NCBI GenBank assembly: GCA_910585435.1
Contig: CAJUEJ010000020.1
Location: 1-64,000, forward strand
From: an uncultured Hungatella sp.
Lineage (GTDB): Bacteria; Bacillota; Clostridia; Lachnospirales; Lachnospiraceae
Reading direction: 5' to 3'
DNA length: 64,000 nt
The notes beneath the pieces were generated by a model that saw only the letters and a program-made list of their open reading frames with translations, ran no database searches and was not told the DNA's origin. Made by a program: the position numbers and the translations under genes. Positions 7,604 through 17,048 of this stretch are shown here, in pieces. The stretch's first letter is position 1. The number at the start of each line of letters is the position of its first letter.

Positions 7604-9484
7604 ATGAGGATAAAGGTCTCCGATTATATTGCAAAACAGTTGGTGAAACATGGGATTACACAGGTATTTTCCGTAACCGGCGGAGGAGCGATGCATTTGA
7701 ATGATGCCCTGGGACATGAAAAAGGACTTACATGTCTGTATCAGCATCATGAGCAGGCATGTGCCATTGCGGCAGAAAGCTATGCCAGAATTCACAATAA
7801 GATCGGAGCTGTGTGTGTAACTACAGGGCCGGGGGGTACCAACGCCATCACAGGCGTGCTGGGTGGCTGGCTGGATTCCATTCCCATGCTTATTCTGTCC
7901 GGGCAGGTGCGGTATGACACTACGGCTAGGTGGTCAGGGGTAGGCATCCGGGCTATGGGAGATCAGGAATTTGACATTACAAAAGCCGTGGCCTGTATGA
8001 CAAAATACTGCGAGATGGTAATCGATCCAAAGAAAATCCGCTATTGCCTGGAAAAGGCGGTTTACCTTGCGTACTCCGGAAGGCCGGGGCCTGCCTGGCT
8101 GGATATTCCGCTGGATGTGCAGGGCGCATACGTAGAGGAAGAAGAGCTGGAGGGGTTTGATCCCAAGGCCAGCGGGCCGGAGCAGGGCCTGACAGAGAAG
8201 CTGCCAGGCAAAGTCACAGACGAGACCGCCGCTGTCATCATCGAGAAAATCCGCCGGGCCAGACGTCCGGTACTCAACGCAGGCAACGGGATCCGGATTG
8301 CAGGAGCCTACCCTGTATTCTGTCGCGTGGTAAGAAAGCTGGGGATTCCGGTGGCCACTGGCTGGAACAGCCAGGATTGTATGGAGACAGAGGATCCCTT
8401 ATATGTGGGACGTGCAGGCGGCATGGGAGACAGGCCCGGGAATTTTGCAGTACAGAACAGCGACCTGGTATTTTCTGTGGGAAGCCGTCTGAGTATCCGC
8501 CAGGTAGGATATAATTATGAGACATGGGCAAGAGAAGCATACACCATTGTCAATGATATAGATATAGAAGAGCTGAAAAAGCCCAGCGTTCACGTGGACA
8601 TGCCGGTTCACGCAGATGCCAGAGATCTTCTGGAAGCGCTGGACAGGGTGCTGGACAGAGAGAAGACGCCTGTTTTTGACGGCGGAAAAGGATTAAGAGA
8701 CATGACCTGGACAGAGACCTGCCAGATGTGGAAAAAGACGTACCCGGTGGTGCAGCCTGAGCATCTGCTGCCAGATGATACGAAGGAAGCCAATGTCTAT
8801 GCCCTGGTACAGGAACTGAGCAGCCGGTTAAAAGAGAATCAGATTACCGTGTCAGGCAATGGATCGGCCTGTGTGGCAGGCGGCCATGCCTATATTATAA
8901 AGAAGGGACAGCGCTTTATCTCCAATTCTGCAGTTGCCTCCATGGGGTATGATCTCCCTGCGGCTATCGGCGCCTGTGTGGCGGCCCTGGAGGGAGGAGA
9001 TTTTGCGGAGGACATTATTCTTCTGACAGGAGACGGAAGCATCCAGATGAATCTTCAGGAGCTTCAGACTATCATCCATCACAGGATGCCCATCAAGATT
9101 TTTCTGATTAACAACGGAGGCTACCATTCCATCCGCCAGACACAGAAGAATTTCTTCGGCGAGCCTCTGGTGGGAATCGGCGTGGACAGCGGGGACTTAA
9201 GTTTTCCGGATATGGGGAAACTTTCCCGGGCTTATGGGTATCCTTATATTAGTGCACGCCATAACAGCCAGCTGGCGGGAGCCATAGAGGAGACTCTTGC
9301 CATAAAAGGGCCGGCAATCTGTGAGATATTCGTGACAGTGGATCAGAATTTTGAGCCCAAGTCCTCAGCCAAGAGAATGCCAGACGGGACCCTGACCTCT
9401 CCGCCGTTAGAGGATTTGTCCCCGTTTCTTCCTGAGGAGGAGATGGACGCCAACATGATAATCCCCAGAATTAAGGAGGGATGA
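7604..9484 (+). CDS. thiamine-diphosphate-dependent acetolactate-synthase-like enzyme
   Basis: 626 residues with the three-domain layout of the acetolactate synthase family. The N-terminal ThDP-activating Glu is E50 (in YQHHEQ), the central domain spans about 200-340, and the C-terminal ThDP motif GDGSIQMN near residue 476 ends in NN about 27 residues later. It differs from the true IlvB at 39264 in the substrate-loop region (SVTGGGAMH instead of YPGGAI) and in an extra C-terminal tail. It is the first gene of a run with 4-bp overlaps that includes an SDR, a C-methyltransferase and an MDR reductase. This suggests carboligation in sugar biosynthesis, as in YerE of yersiniose synthesis, rather than branched amino acids. 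The substrate is inferred, not shown. AGAAGGAG precedes the ATG. Confidence 0.8.
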   Translation: MRIKVSDYIAKQLVKHGITQVFSVTGGGAMHLNDALGHEKGLTCLYQHHEQACAIAAESYARIHNKIGAVCVTTGPGGTNAITGVLGGWLDSIPMLILSGQVRYDTTARWSGVGIRAMGDQEFDITKAVACMTKYCEMVIDPKKIRYCLEKAVYLAYSGRPGPAWLDIPLDVQGAYVEEEELEGFDPKASGPEQGLTEKLPGKVTDETAAVIIEKIRRARRPVLNAGNGIRIAGAYPVFCRVVRKLGIPVATGWNSQDCMETEDPLYVGRAGGMGDRPGNFAVQNSDLVFSVGSRLSIRQVGYNYETWAREAYTIVNDIDIEELKKPSVHVDMPVHADARDLLEALDRVLDREKTPVFDGGKGLRDMTWTETCQMWKKTYPVVQPEHLLPDDTKEANVYALVQELSSRLKENQITVSGNGSACVAGGHAYIIKKGQRFISNSAVASMGYDLPAAIGACVAALEGGDFAEDIILLTGDGSIQMNLQELQTIIHHRMPIKIFLINNGGYHSIRQTQKNFFGEPLVGIGVDSGDLSFPDMGKLSRAYGYPYISARHNSQLAGAIEETLAIKGPAICEIFVTVDQNFEPKSSAKRMPDGTLTSPPLEDLSPFLPEEEMDANMIIPRIKEG

Positions 9485-9487
9485 CAG

Positions 9488-10510
9488 TTGAATGCAGTTG
9501 TGACAGGGGCTACCAGCTTCATAGGCACCCACCTGATCCGCAGGCTTTTAAAGGAAGGCGTCCATGTATATGCAGTTATCCGCCCCGGCTCCTCCAACAA
9601 AAAAGCACTGGATACCGTGGCAGAGGAATCGGAGAGAGAGAAGCAGAATGGGCAGCAGGCAGCCCGGATCCACGTGATAGAATCAGAATTAAGCCAGCTG
9701 GATGCACTTGATGAGAAGATCCCAAAGCCATGCCATCTTTACTTCCATCTGGGATGGGACGGATCCGGCAGCGATAACAGGAAAAAAGGGGATGTGCAGC
9801 ACCAAAATGCTGTCTATGCCCTGAGAGCCCTGGAGGGCGCCAGGAAATCAGGATGCAGCCGTTTCCTGTTCAGCGGATCCCAGGCAGAATATGGGATCTG
9901 CCAAAGCCTGATGACAGAGGACAGGGAATGCCGTCCCGTATCAGAGTACGGAAAGGCCAAGGCTTTCTTCTACCGCCAGGCAGTGGACAGCATCGCCCGA
10001 TGGAAAAAAGAAGATCCAAAGCTGGAGCTTGAATTCATCCATACCAGGATTTTCAGCATCTATGGCCCTGGAGATCATCCCGGCTCCCTGGTGGAGACAT
10101 GCCTGGATACATTTCTTCGCGGCGAAACCATGAAGCTGGGAGCCTGTACCCAGCAGTGGAACTTCCTGTATATAGAAGATCTGGTTGAGGCTCTCTGGAC
10201 TCTGGCAGTCTGTGAAGCACCTGCAGGATACAGGGGAGAGCCGGGAGAAGACGGCATATATAATCTGGCAGCCGACAGGGATGCCACCATGCCTCTGAGC
10301 GCCTATGTGGAAACCATGCGAAAGCTTTGCGGGGGCAGAGGCAGCTGTGTCTACGGAGCCCTGCCGCCCAACGCGGAGGGGCAGGCCAACCTGATTCCGG
10401 ATATTGAAAAGATAAAGAGAAAGACAGGATGGAATCCCAGGATTTCCTTTGAGGAGGGGATTGGCCGGATTCTTGAGACAGAAAAAAAGGCAGGGCGGGA
10501 ACTACTATGA
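9488..10510 (+). CDS. NAD-dependent epimerase/dehydratase (extended SDR)
   Basis: 340 residues. The Rossmann motif GATSFIG lies at residues 7-13, and the catalytic YxxxK appears as YGKAK near 158-162 after an FSGSQAEYG strand. The C-terminus is the substrate domain with the NLIPDIEKIKRKTGW signature of nucleotide-sugar epimerases. The start is TTG 9488: AAGGAGG at 9473-9479 is eight bases upstream, and the nearest ATG is out of frame. It is coupled to the ThDP gene upstream (3-base gap) and overlaps the methyltransferase downstream by 4 bp. It probably epimerises, dehydrates or reduces an NDP-sugar. The exact reaction cannot be read. Confidence 0.82.
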   Translation: MNAVVTGATSFIGTHLIRRLLKEGVHVYAVIRPGSSNKKALDTVAEESEREKQNGQQAARIHVIESELSQLDALDEKIPKPCHLYFHLGWDGSGSDNRKKGDVQHQNAVYALRALEGARKSGCSRFLFSGSQAEYGICQSLMTEDRECRPVSEYGKAKAFFYRQAVDSIARWKKEDPKLELEFIHTRIFSIYGPGDHPGSLVETCLDTFLRGETMKLGACTQQWNFLYIEDLVEALWTLAVCEAPAGYRGEPGEDGIYNLAADRDATMPLSAYVETMRKLCGGRGSCVYGALPPNAEGQANLIPDIEKIKRKTGWNPRISFEEGIGRILETEKKAGRELL

Positions 10511-11697
10511 AAAAAACAACTTGTATTCTATGCGGGCAGCCGCTGGAAAAAAAAGAACTGATAGCTTTTGAGGGAATGCCGGCCTCAGCCCAGGACATTC
10601 CGGATGAACAGGAGGTAGACAAAGATCAGGGAGTCACCCTCCGGCTTCACCAGTGCCAAAGCTGCGGGCTGGTACAGTTTGACTGCGAGCCGGTAGGCTA
10701 CTACCGGGATGTGATCCGATCCGGCGGATATTCCACAACCATGGCGGATTTGAGAACCAGCCAGTATAGACACCTTATAGATACCTATCATCTGGAAGGA
10801 AAGAAGTTTCTGGAAGTAGGGTGCGGCAGAGGCGAATTTATGAAGACCCTGACAGGATTTCCGGTGGAGGCCTACGGGGTGGAGCACAGGCAGGAGCTGG
10901 TGGAAATCGCCGTGAAGGACGGGCTGAAGGTAGTGGAGGGCTTTACAGAGGACACCTGCACCATTCTTGGGGATAACGGCCCTTATGATGTGTTTTTATC
11001 CTTTAATTTCCTGGAGCATCAGCCTGAGCCAGGGGTGATGCTTCAGTGTATCCGGAACAATCTGACAGAACACGGCATGGGTTTGATTACAGTACCCAGT
11101 CTGGAATATATCCTTAAGTACAACGGCTATTATGAACTCCTTCGGGACCATATTGCTTACTATACCTTTGATACCCTGAGACAGCTTTTGGAGACCAACG
11201 GATTTCAGGTTCTGGAAGAGGAGATGGTTAACCGGGATACCTTGTCTGTCATCGTGAGAAAGATCCCGGAGCCGCTGGGAATCGGTGAAGCCTTCGGGAG
11301 AGGGAATATAACTCCGCTAGACATTTCAGGCCTGTCCGCCAGCTACAGGGATATCTGCCGCCAGATGGAAAAGCTCTGCACCAGTCTGGAAAAGGGGGGC
11401 AAATCCATGGCAATCTGGGGGGCCAGCCATCAGGGCTTTACCCTGGCGGCAACCACAATTCTGAAAAATCATGCCAGGTATATCATAGATTCGGCCCCCT
11501 TTAAGCAGGGAAAATATGCTCCGGCTTCCCATCTGCCCATCGTATCACCGGATCATTACAAAGATGATCCTACAGATGTGCTGCTGATCGTGGCCCCTGG
11601 CTATACAGAAGAGATTGCAGCCTGTATCCGGACCCGTTTTGGAACCGACGTAAAAATACTGACACTGAGAAGTGATAAAGTGGAGGAACTGTCATGA
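10507..11697 (+). CDS. C-methyltransferase-like SAM enzyme (Methyltransf_13/_14 type)
   Basis: 396 residues. The N-terminal zinc-binding segment has C-x2-C (CILC, residues 6-9) and C-x2-C (CQSC, near 54-57). A class I SAM fold follows with motif I FLEVGCGRGEF near 101-111, then the C-terminal alpha/beta domain seen in sugar C-methyltransferases such as TylC3/NovU relatives (AIWGASHQGF near 299-308). Those enzymes methylate 4-keto-6-deoxy NDP-sugars; the substrate here is inferred. The ATG overlaps the SDR stop by 4 bp and its own stop overlaps the next ATG by 4 bp, so the four proteins are translationally coupled. Confidence 0.8.
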   Translation: MKKTTCILCGQPLEKKELIAFEGMPASAQDIPDEQEVDKDQGVTLRLHQCQSCGLVQFDCEPVGYYRDVIRSGGYSTTMADLRTSQYRHLIDTYHLEGKKFLEVGCGRGEFMKTLTGFPVEAYGVEHRQELVEIAVKDGLKVVEGFTEDTCTILGDNGPYDVFLSFNFLEHQPEPGVMLQCIRNNLTEHGMGLITVPSLEYILKYNGYYELLRDHIAYYTFDTLRQLLETNGFQVLEEEMVNRDTLSVIVRKIPEPLGIGEAFGRGNITPLDISGLSASYRDICRQMEKLCTSLEKGGKSMAIWGASHQGFTLAATTILKNHARYIIDSAPFKQGKYAPASHLPIVSPDHYKDDPTDVLLIVAPGYTEEIAACIRTRFGTDVKILTLRSDKVEELS

Positions 11698-12755
11698 AGG
11701 CATTTGTGCTGAAAAAACCTGGCCAGGTGGGGTGGGAAGATGTGCCGGAGCCTGTGCCTGGCCCTTATGGGGCGATTCTGGAGCCGGTAGCCATGGCCCC
11801 CTGTTCTTCAGACGTCCATACCGTGTTTGGAGGAGGTTCTCCCAAAGCGCCTAATCTGGTTCTGGGACATGAGTGTGTGGCCCGGATAGTAGAGACAGGG
11901 GAGCTGGTGGAGGATTTTAAACCAGGGGAGACTGTGGCAGTACCTGCTATCACACCGGACTGGAGGGCCAGAGGGATCCAGGATCACAATTTTAAGCATG
12001 CGTCAGCGCCTTTTTCCGGCCATCAGCTGGGGAGAAGCCAGCCGGGAGTGTTTGCAGAGCGGTTCCTGATCCCAGATGCAGATACCACCCTGGCCAGGAT
12101 TCCGGAGGGTATTTCCACAGAGCAGGCCCTGATGTGTGTGGATGTGGTAACCACAGGGTTTACAGGGGCGGAGAACGGGAACATTAAATTCGGAGACACG
12201 GTGGTGGTCATGGGCATCGGCCCCATCGGCCTTATGGCAGTGGCCGGCGCAGCATTAAAAGGCGCATCCCGGATCCTGGCTGTAGGCAGCCGCCCTGTAT
12301 GTGTAAAACGGGCTCTGGAGATGGGGGCCACAGAGGTGCTAAATTACAGGGACGGGGATGTGGTGCAGCAGGTTCTGGAACGGACAGATGGCGTGGGAGC
12401 AGACTGCGTCATTGTCTGCGGCGGCGGCGACCAGGTGTTTGCCCAGGCAGTTGACATGGTCCGCTACGGCGTGGGAGTGGTATCCAACATCAACTATTTC
12501 GGAGGTACAGGAGATCTTCCCTTTCCCAAGTTCTCCGGAGGGCGGGGGATGGCGGGAAAGACCATTCGCACGGAGCTGGCAGAGGGAGGAAGGGTCCGCA
12601 TCGAGAGAATGCTTGCCATGGTAAAATACGGGCGGATTCATCCCGAGAAGCTGGTGACTCACCGCCTGAAAGGATTTGACAAAATAGAGCAGGCGCTGTA
12701 TCTTATGAGAGATAAGCCAGAGGATTTGATTAAGGTTATGGTGACTATGGAGTGA
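11694..12755 (+). CDS. zinc-dependent MDR dehydrogenase, secondary-alcohol-dehydrogenase-like
   Basis: 353 residues of the medium-chain dehydrogenase family. Zinc ligands are visible: Cys in APCSSDVHTVFGG (near 38) and GHE (near 60), plus Asp in the CVDVVTTGF stretch. The nucleotide site is GIGPIG near 175-180, followed by VGSRP as in NADPH-using enzymes. The structural-zinc lobe is absent. From memory of the families it closely follows the clostridial isopropanol dehydrogenase pattern (CSSDxHTVF, TPDWR, GHDx-like and ISNINYxG blocks). In this operon it could reduce a ketone on a two-carbon sugar branch. That role is inference. Confidence 0.82.
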   Translation: MKAFVLKKPGQVGWEDVPEPVPGPYGAILEPVAMAPCSSDVHTVFGGGSPKAPNLVLGHECVARIVETGELVEDFKPGETVAVPAITPDWRARGIQDHNFKHASAPFSGHQLGRSQPGVFAERFLIPDADTTLARIPEGISTEQALMCVDVVTTGFTGAENGNIKFGDTVVVMGIGPIGLMAVAGAALKGASRILAVGSRPVCVKRALEMGATEVLNYRDGDVVQQVLERTDGVGADCVIVCGGGDQVFAQAVDMVRYGVGVVSNINYFGGTGDLPFPKFSGGRGMAGKTIRTELAEGGRVRIERMLAMVKYGRIHPEKLVTHRLKGFDKIEQALYLMRDKPEDLIKVMVTME

Positions 12756-12765
12756 GGAGAGTACT

Positions 12766-13719
12766 ATGAAGACGATCAGCATCGTGGTGCCTTGTTATAA
12801 TGAAGAGGAAAATGTGGAGGCCCTGGCAGATGCCTTGCGAGATACATTTAAGACAAGCCTGCCTGGCTATGGATATGAGATCATTTTTATTGACAATGAT
12901 TCCAGGGATAAAACAAGAGACATTATCCGCAGGCTGGCAGGCGGCGATAAGAATATCAAAGGCATTTTCAATGCAAAGAATTTCGGGCAGTTTAATTCCC
13001 CCTATTATGCCATGCTTCAAAGCACCGGCGATTGTACCATATTGATGGCAGCAGATTTCCAGGATCCTGTGGACATGATTCCCGGATTTGTGAAAGAGTG
13101 GGAGAATGGCTACAAGATTGTCATCGGCATCAAGAAATCTAGCCAGGAGAATAAGCTTATGTACTGGCTGCGGGGCTGCTACTATAAACTGATTAAGAAG
13201 CTGTCCAGCGTGGAGCAGATTGAGCAGTTTACTGGCTTTGGCCTGTATGACAGACGGTTTATCGATGTGCTGCGGAGCCTGGACGATCCCACCCCGTTTT
13301 TGCGGGGGATCGTGGCAGAATTAGGCTTCCACAGAAAAGAAATCCCATATGAGCAGCCTCTTCGCCGGGCAGGAAAGACAAGCAATAATTTTTACAAGCT
13401 TTATGACGCGGCCATGTTAAGCTTTACTTCTTATACGAAAGTGGGGCTGCGCCTGGCTACCATATTCGGCGGTTTCTGCAGCGCAGCCAGCATGGTCATC
13501 GCCATCATCTATCTGGTGATGAAGCTGATGTACTGGGATCGGTTTGCGGCAGGCATGGCGCCGTTGCTTATCAGTATGCTTTTTTTAGGATCCGTCCAGA
13601 TATTTTTCATCGGCGTGGTGGGAGAATATATTCTGTCCATCAATTCCCGGGTGATGCGGCGGCCTTTGGTAGTGGAAGAGGAGCGAATCAATTTCGAAGA
13701 GGTACAGGATGAAACATAA
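12766..13719 (+). CDS. GtrB/DPM1-like polyprenyl-phosphate glycosyltransferase
   Basis: 317 residues. The N-terminal GT2 domain has VVPCYNEEENV at 7-17, IDNDSRD near 43-49, and the metal/nucleotide motif MAADFQDP near 93-100. Two C-terminal membrane helices (about 228-250 and 263-290) end in GEYI. This layout matches enzymes that move a sugar from an NDP donor to undecaprenyl phosphate on the cytoplasmic face (GtrB, ArnC, DPM1). It starts ten bases after the MDR gene with GAGGAG overlapping that stop. It is the natural acceptor step for the sugar made by the four upstream enzymes. Confidence 0.82.
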   Translation: MKTISIVVPCYNEEENVEALADALRDTFKTSLPGYGYEIIFIDNDSRDKTRDIIRRLAGGDKNIKGIFNAKNFGQFNSPYYAMLQSTGDCTILMAADFQDPVDMIPGFVKEWENGYKIVIGIKKSSQENKLMYWLRGCYYKLIKKLSSVEQIEQFTGFGLYDRRFIDVLRSLDDPTPFLRGIVAELGFHRKEIPYEQPLRRAGKTSNNFYKLYDAAMLSFTSYTKVGLRLATIFGGFCSAASMVIAIIYLVMKLMYWDRFAAGMAPLLISMLFLGSVQIFFIGVVGEYILSINSRVMRRPLVVEEERINFEEVQDET

Positions 13720-15925
13720 TGTAGACGTGGTCCGGATTCGGGAGAATTCTATCCAGCTGAACGGATGGGTCATCGGAAAGACACCGGAGTCCAGGCCCGA
13801 ATTCATGGTGGAGGACAAAAAAGGCAGGCTCTTGAAATTTCAGTATGTCTCCACAAGACGGGACGATGTCAGCCAGATTTATTATGGAAAGACATATGAC
13901 AGAGACTTTGGATTTGATATCCAGTTTCCCTATGAGCGAGGAAAAGACTATTATCTGGTGATCCGGTGCGACGGACGGAAGGCACGGATCAAATACAACG
14001 AGGAATTAATCGAAAAACGTGCCAGCGTGGCCCACAAACGGCTGCAGAAAATCAAGGATCTGATGAATATGGAGACGGTTCATGTGGCTCTGGATTTCTG
14101 GAAGGAAAACGGCCTCAGGGCGCTGCTTGTGAAATCCACCCATAAGCTTCAGGGCCTGGACAATGATTATGACTACGGAGAGTGGTACTCTCTCACAAAG
14201 CCTTCCCAGGAGGAACTTAAGAGACAGAGAGAGGAGCATTTTCCTGTGGAACCTAAATTTTCCATTGTGATCCCTCTCTACAAGACACCGGAGCGGTATC
14301 TGAGAGAGATGCTGGATTCCATAGAAGAACAGACCTATGAAAACTGGGAGCTGTGCCTGGCAGACGGAAGCCCCCAGGGAGAAGACGTGTCTGCTGTGGT
14401 GGACACATACAGGAAAAAGGATCCCAGAGTCCGGTACAGGCGGCTGGAGGGCAACAAAGGAATCTCGGACAATACCAACGCGGCTATGGAAATGGCAGAG
14501 GGGGATTTCATTGTCCTGGCGGATCATGACGATGCCATGACAAGAGATGCCCTGTATGAGTGTGCCAAGGCTGTCAATGCCCATCCCGGGTGCCAGGTCA
14601 TATACTCGGATGAGGACAAGATGGATATGGACGGCGGCGCTTTGTTTGATCCCCACTTTAAGCCGGACTTCAATCCGGATCTTTTATGCAGCGTCAACTA
14701 TATCTGCCATCAGTTTGTGGTGAAGAAGGAGCTGGTTCAGAAGGTAGGTGGCCTTCGCAGGGAGTTTGACGGTGCCCAGGACTATGACTTTATCTTCCGG
14801 TGTACGGAACAGGCTCAGGAGATCTGTCATATTCCCAAGGTGCTGTATCACTGGCGGTGCCATCAGGGCTCCACGGCCAGCAATCCCCAGAGCAAAATGT
14901 ATGCCTTTGAGGCTGGATCCAGAGCCATTATGGAGCATTATAAGAGGATGGGGATTCCTGCGCTGAAGGTGGAAAAAGGGGTGGACTACGGGATCTACCA
15001 TACAATCTTTGACATTCCCGGCCAGCCTCTGGTGTCAGTGATTATACCCAACAAGGATCACCACAGGGATCTGGATCTGTGCGTCCGCTCCATAATTACG
15101 AAAGGAACCTATAAAAATCTGGAATTTGTGGTGGTGGAGAACAACAGCACGGAGCCTGAGACCTTCGCGTACTATGAAAAGCTTCAGGAAGAATTCCCCC
15201 AGGTGCGTGTGGTTACATGGCCCAGGGAGTTTAACTATGCGGCCATCAACAACTTTGGAGTCTCCCACGCCAGGGGAGAATACCTACTGTTTTTAAATAA
15301 CGATACAGAACTGATCGCAGAAAATTTTGTGGAGGAGCTGCTGGGCTTCTGCCAGAGAGATGATGTGGGAATCGCAGGCGCAAAGCTTCTGTACCAGGAT
15401 GATACCATCCAGCATGCAGGGGTGGTGGTAGGCTTCGGCGGCGTGGCAGGACATACGTTTATCGGGCTTCACAAGGCAGAAAACAGTTATTTCCACAGGG
15501 CTATGTGTGCCCAGGATTACAGTGCCGTGACCGCGGCCTGCATGATGAGCAAAAAGTCTGTATTTGAGAAGGTGGGAGGCTTCAGCGAGAATTTTGCGGT
15601 GGCATTTAATGATATTGACTACTGCATGAAGGTGAGAAGCCTGGGAAAACTGGTGGTTTTTGCCCCCTATGCTCTTTTGTACCACTATGAGTCCAAGTCA
15701 AGAGGGCTGGAGGACACACCGGAGAAGGTGGCGAGGTTTAACCGGGAGGTGGCAAAATTTGCCAGGAAGTGGCCGGACATTTTAAGAGACGGAGACCCTT
15801 ACTACAATCCTAACCTGACTCTGCGCAAATCCAATTTTGCACTGAGAGATTTGAAGAAAGAGGGAATCGGACAGCCCTATCAGCTGGATCCGGCCATATT
15901 GGAACTGATGAAAGAAGAGGAATAA
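13709..15925 (+). CDS. two-domain GT2 glycosyltransferase
   Basis: 738 residues. A beta-rich N-terminal region of about 130 residues precedes two family-2 glycosyltransferase domains. The first starts near residue 184 (FSIVIPLYKTP; acidic motif DHDDAM near 272; SDEDKMD near 296), the second near 440 (VSVIIPNKDH; NNDTELI near 530). Tandem GT2 proteins of this build assemble rhamnan or mixed glycans by alternating transfers. The start overlaps the previous gene by 11 bp. No membrane segments are visible, so it acts at the inner face on lipid-linked intermediates. Confidence 0.82.
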   Translation: MKHNVDVVRIRENSIQLNGWVIGKTPESRPEFMVEDKKGRLLKFQYVSTRRDDVSQIYYGKTYDRDFGFDIQFPYERGKDYYLVIRCDGRKARIKYNEELIEKRASVAHKRLQKIKDLMNMETVHVALDFWKENGLRALLVKSTHKLQGLDNDYDYGEWYSLTKPSQEELKRQREEHFPVEPKFSIVIPLYKTPERYLREMLDSIEEQTYENWELCLADGSPQGEDVSAVVDTYRKKDPRVRYRRLEGNKGISDNTNAAMEMAEGDFIVLADHDDAMTRDALYECAKAVNAHPGCQVIYSDEDKMDMDGGALFDPHFKPDFNPDLLCSVNYICHQFVVKKELVQKVGGLRREFDGAQDYDFIFRCTEQAQEICHIPKVLYHWRCHQGSTASNPQSKMYAFEAGSRAIMEHYKRMGIPALKVEKGVDYGIYHTIFDIPGQPLVSVIIPNKDHHRDLDLCVRSIITKGTYKNLEFVVVENNSTEPETFAYYEKLQEEFPQVRVVTWPREFNYAAINNFGVSHARGEYLLFLNNDTELIAENFVEELLGFCQRDDVGIAGAKLLYQDDTIQHAGVVVGFGGVAGHTFIGLHKAENSYFHRAMCAQDYSAVTAACMMSKKSVFEKVGGFSENFAVAFNDIDYCMKVRSLGKLVVFAPYALLYHYESKSRGLEDTPEKVARFNREVAKFARKWPDILRDGDPYYNPNLTLRKSNFALRDLKKEGIGQPYQLDPAILELMKEEE

Positions 15926-15928
15926 GCC

Positions 15929-16912
15929 ATGGCGGAAAAAGTGACAGTGATCATTCCCAATTACAACGGGTTAAAATTTATGAGGCCCTGTATGGAAGCC
16001 TTAAGGCAGCAGACCTGCCGGGAGTTCCAGGTTCTGGTGGTGGACAACGGCTCCGACGACGGCAGCGTGGAATGGCTGAAGGAGCAGGGGATCCCAACCA
16101 TATTTTTAAAGGAAAACACAGGCTTTACCGGCGCCGTGAATGTGGGAATCAAAGCGTCCCATACAGAGTTTGTGCTGCTTTTAAACAATGACACCGTGGC
16201 TGATCCCAGGCTTGTGGAGGAGCTTTTGAAAGCCATACAGCAGTCACAGCGGATTTTTGCCGTCAGCAGCAAGATGATCCAGATGCATCACAGAGAGCTG
16301 ATGGATGATGCCGGGGACATGTACAGCCTTCTGGGATGGGCGTACCAGAGAGGGGTGGGAAGAAGCTCCAAAGGCTATAACCGGCCCAGGGAGGTATTTT
16401 CCGCCTGTGCGGCGGCTGCCATATATCGGAGAAAGGTGTTTGAAACCATCGGATATTTTGATGAGATGCATTTTTGCTATCTGGAAGATATTGACGTGTG
16501 CTACAGGGCAAAGATTTTCGGATACCATAACCGGTATTGCCCTACAGCGGTGATCTGTCACGTGGGAAGTGCCACCAGCGGATCCAAATACAATGGGTTT
16601 AAGGTGCGGCTGGCAGCCCGGAATAATGTGTATTTAAACTATAAGAATATGCCTTTAGGCCAGATTCTCATAAACAGCCTGCCTCTGGCTGCGGGAATCT
16701 GTGTGAAATACGGATTTTTTAAGAAGATCGGTTTCGGGAAAGAGTATGTACAGGGAGTGAAGGAAGGATTTGCCACTATGAGAAAATGCAGGAAGGTGGC
16801 CTATTCCCCGGCCAATCTCCCCAATTATCTTTCAATTCAGTGGGAATTGATTATGGGCACCGGCATTTATGTTTACGAGTTTCTCAGCAGACAGCTGAGG
16901 AAATTGATATGA
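15929..16912 (+). CDS. GT2 glycosyltransferase, rhamnosyltransferase-like
   Basis: 327 residues with a single GT2 domain: VTVIIPNYNG at 5-14, VVDNGSDDGS near 37-46, the NNDTVADP metal motif near 89-96, and a C-terminal helix-rich region containing YLEDIDVCYR (near 188). The WbbL-type family often uses dTDP-rhamnose, but the donor is not determined. It follows the two-domain enzyme by three bases, so it is the last member of the coupled series. The next gene has its own promoter. Confidence 0.8.
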   Translation: MAEKVTVIIPNYNGLKFMRPCMEALRQQTCREFQVLVVDNGSDDGSVEWLKEQGIPTIFLKENTGFTGAVNVGIKASHTEFVLLLNNDTVADPRLVEELLKAIQQSQRIFAVSSKMIQMHHRELMDDAGDMYSLLGWAYQRGVGRSSKGYNRPREVFSACAAAAIYRRKVFETIGYFDEMHFCYLEDIDVCYRAKIFGYHNRYCPTAVICHVGSATSGSKYNGFKVRLAARNNVYLNYKNMPLGQILINSLPLAAGICVKYGFFKKIGFGKEYVQGVKEGFATMRKCRKVAYSPANLPNYLSIQWELIMGTGIYVYEFLSRQLRKLI

Positions 16913-16979
16913 AATCCTTCAGGAAATCCTGCTGCAGGCAAAATTTTCAAGAAATTTCTAATAAATTAAGAGAAATTTA

Positions 16980-17008
16980 ATGGCAGGATGGATGTTTTCA
17001 TGTATAAT
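16980..17008 (+). promoter_or_regulatory. sigma-A promoter ahead of the sugar-phosphate transferase
   Basis: ATGGCA (16980-16985), 17 bp, then a perfect TATAAT (17003-17008). The start would lie near 17015, giving a leader of about 35 nt. It allows the transferase-LCP pair to be expressed apart from the upstream glycosyltransferases. Confidence 0.6.
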
Positions 17009-17048
17009 GTATGAAATATAGAGTTACATTAATGCTAAGGTGAAAAAA

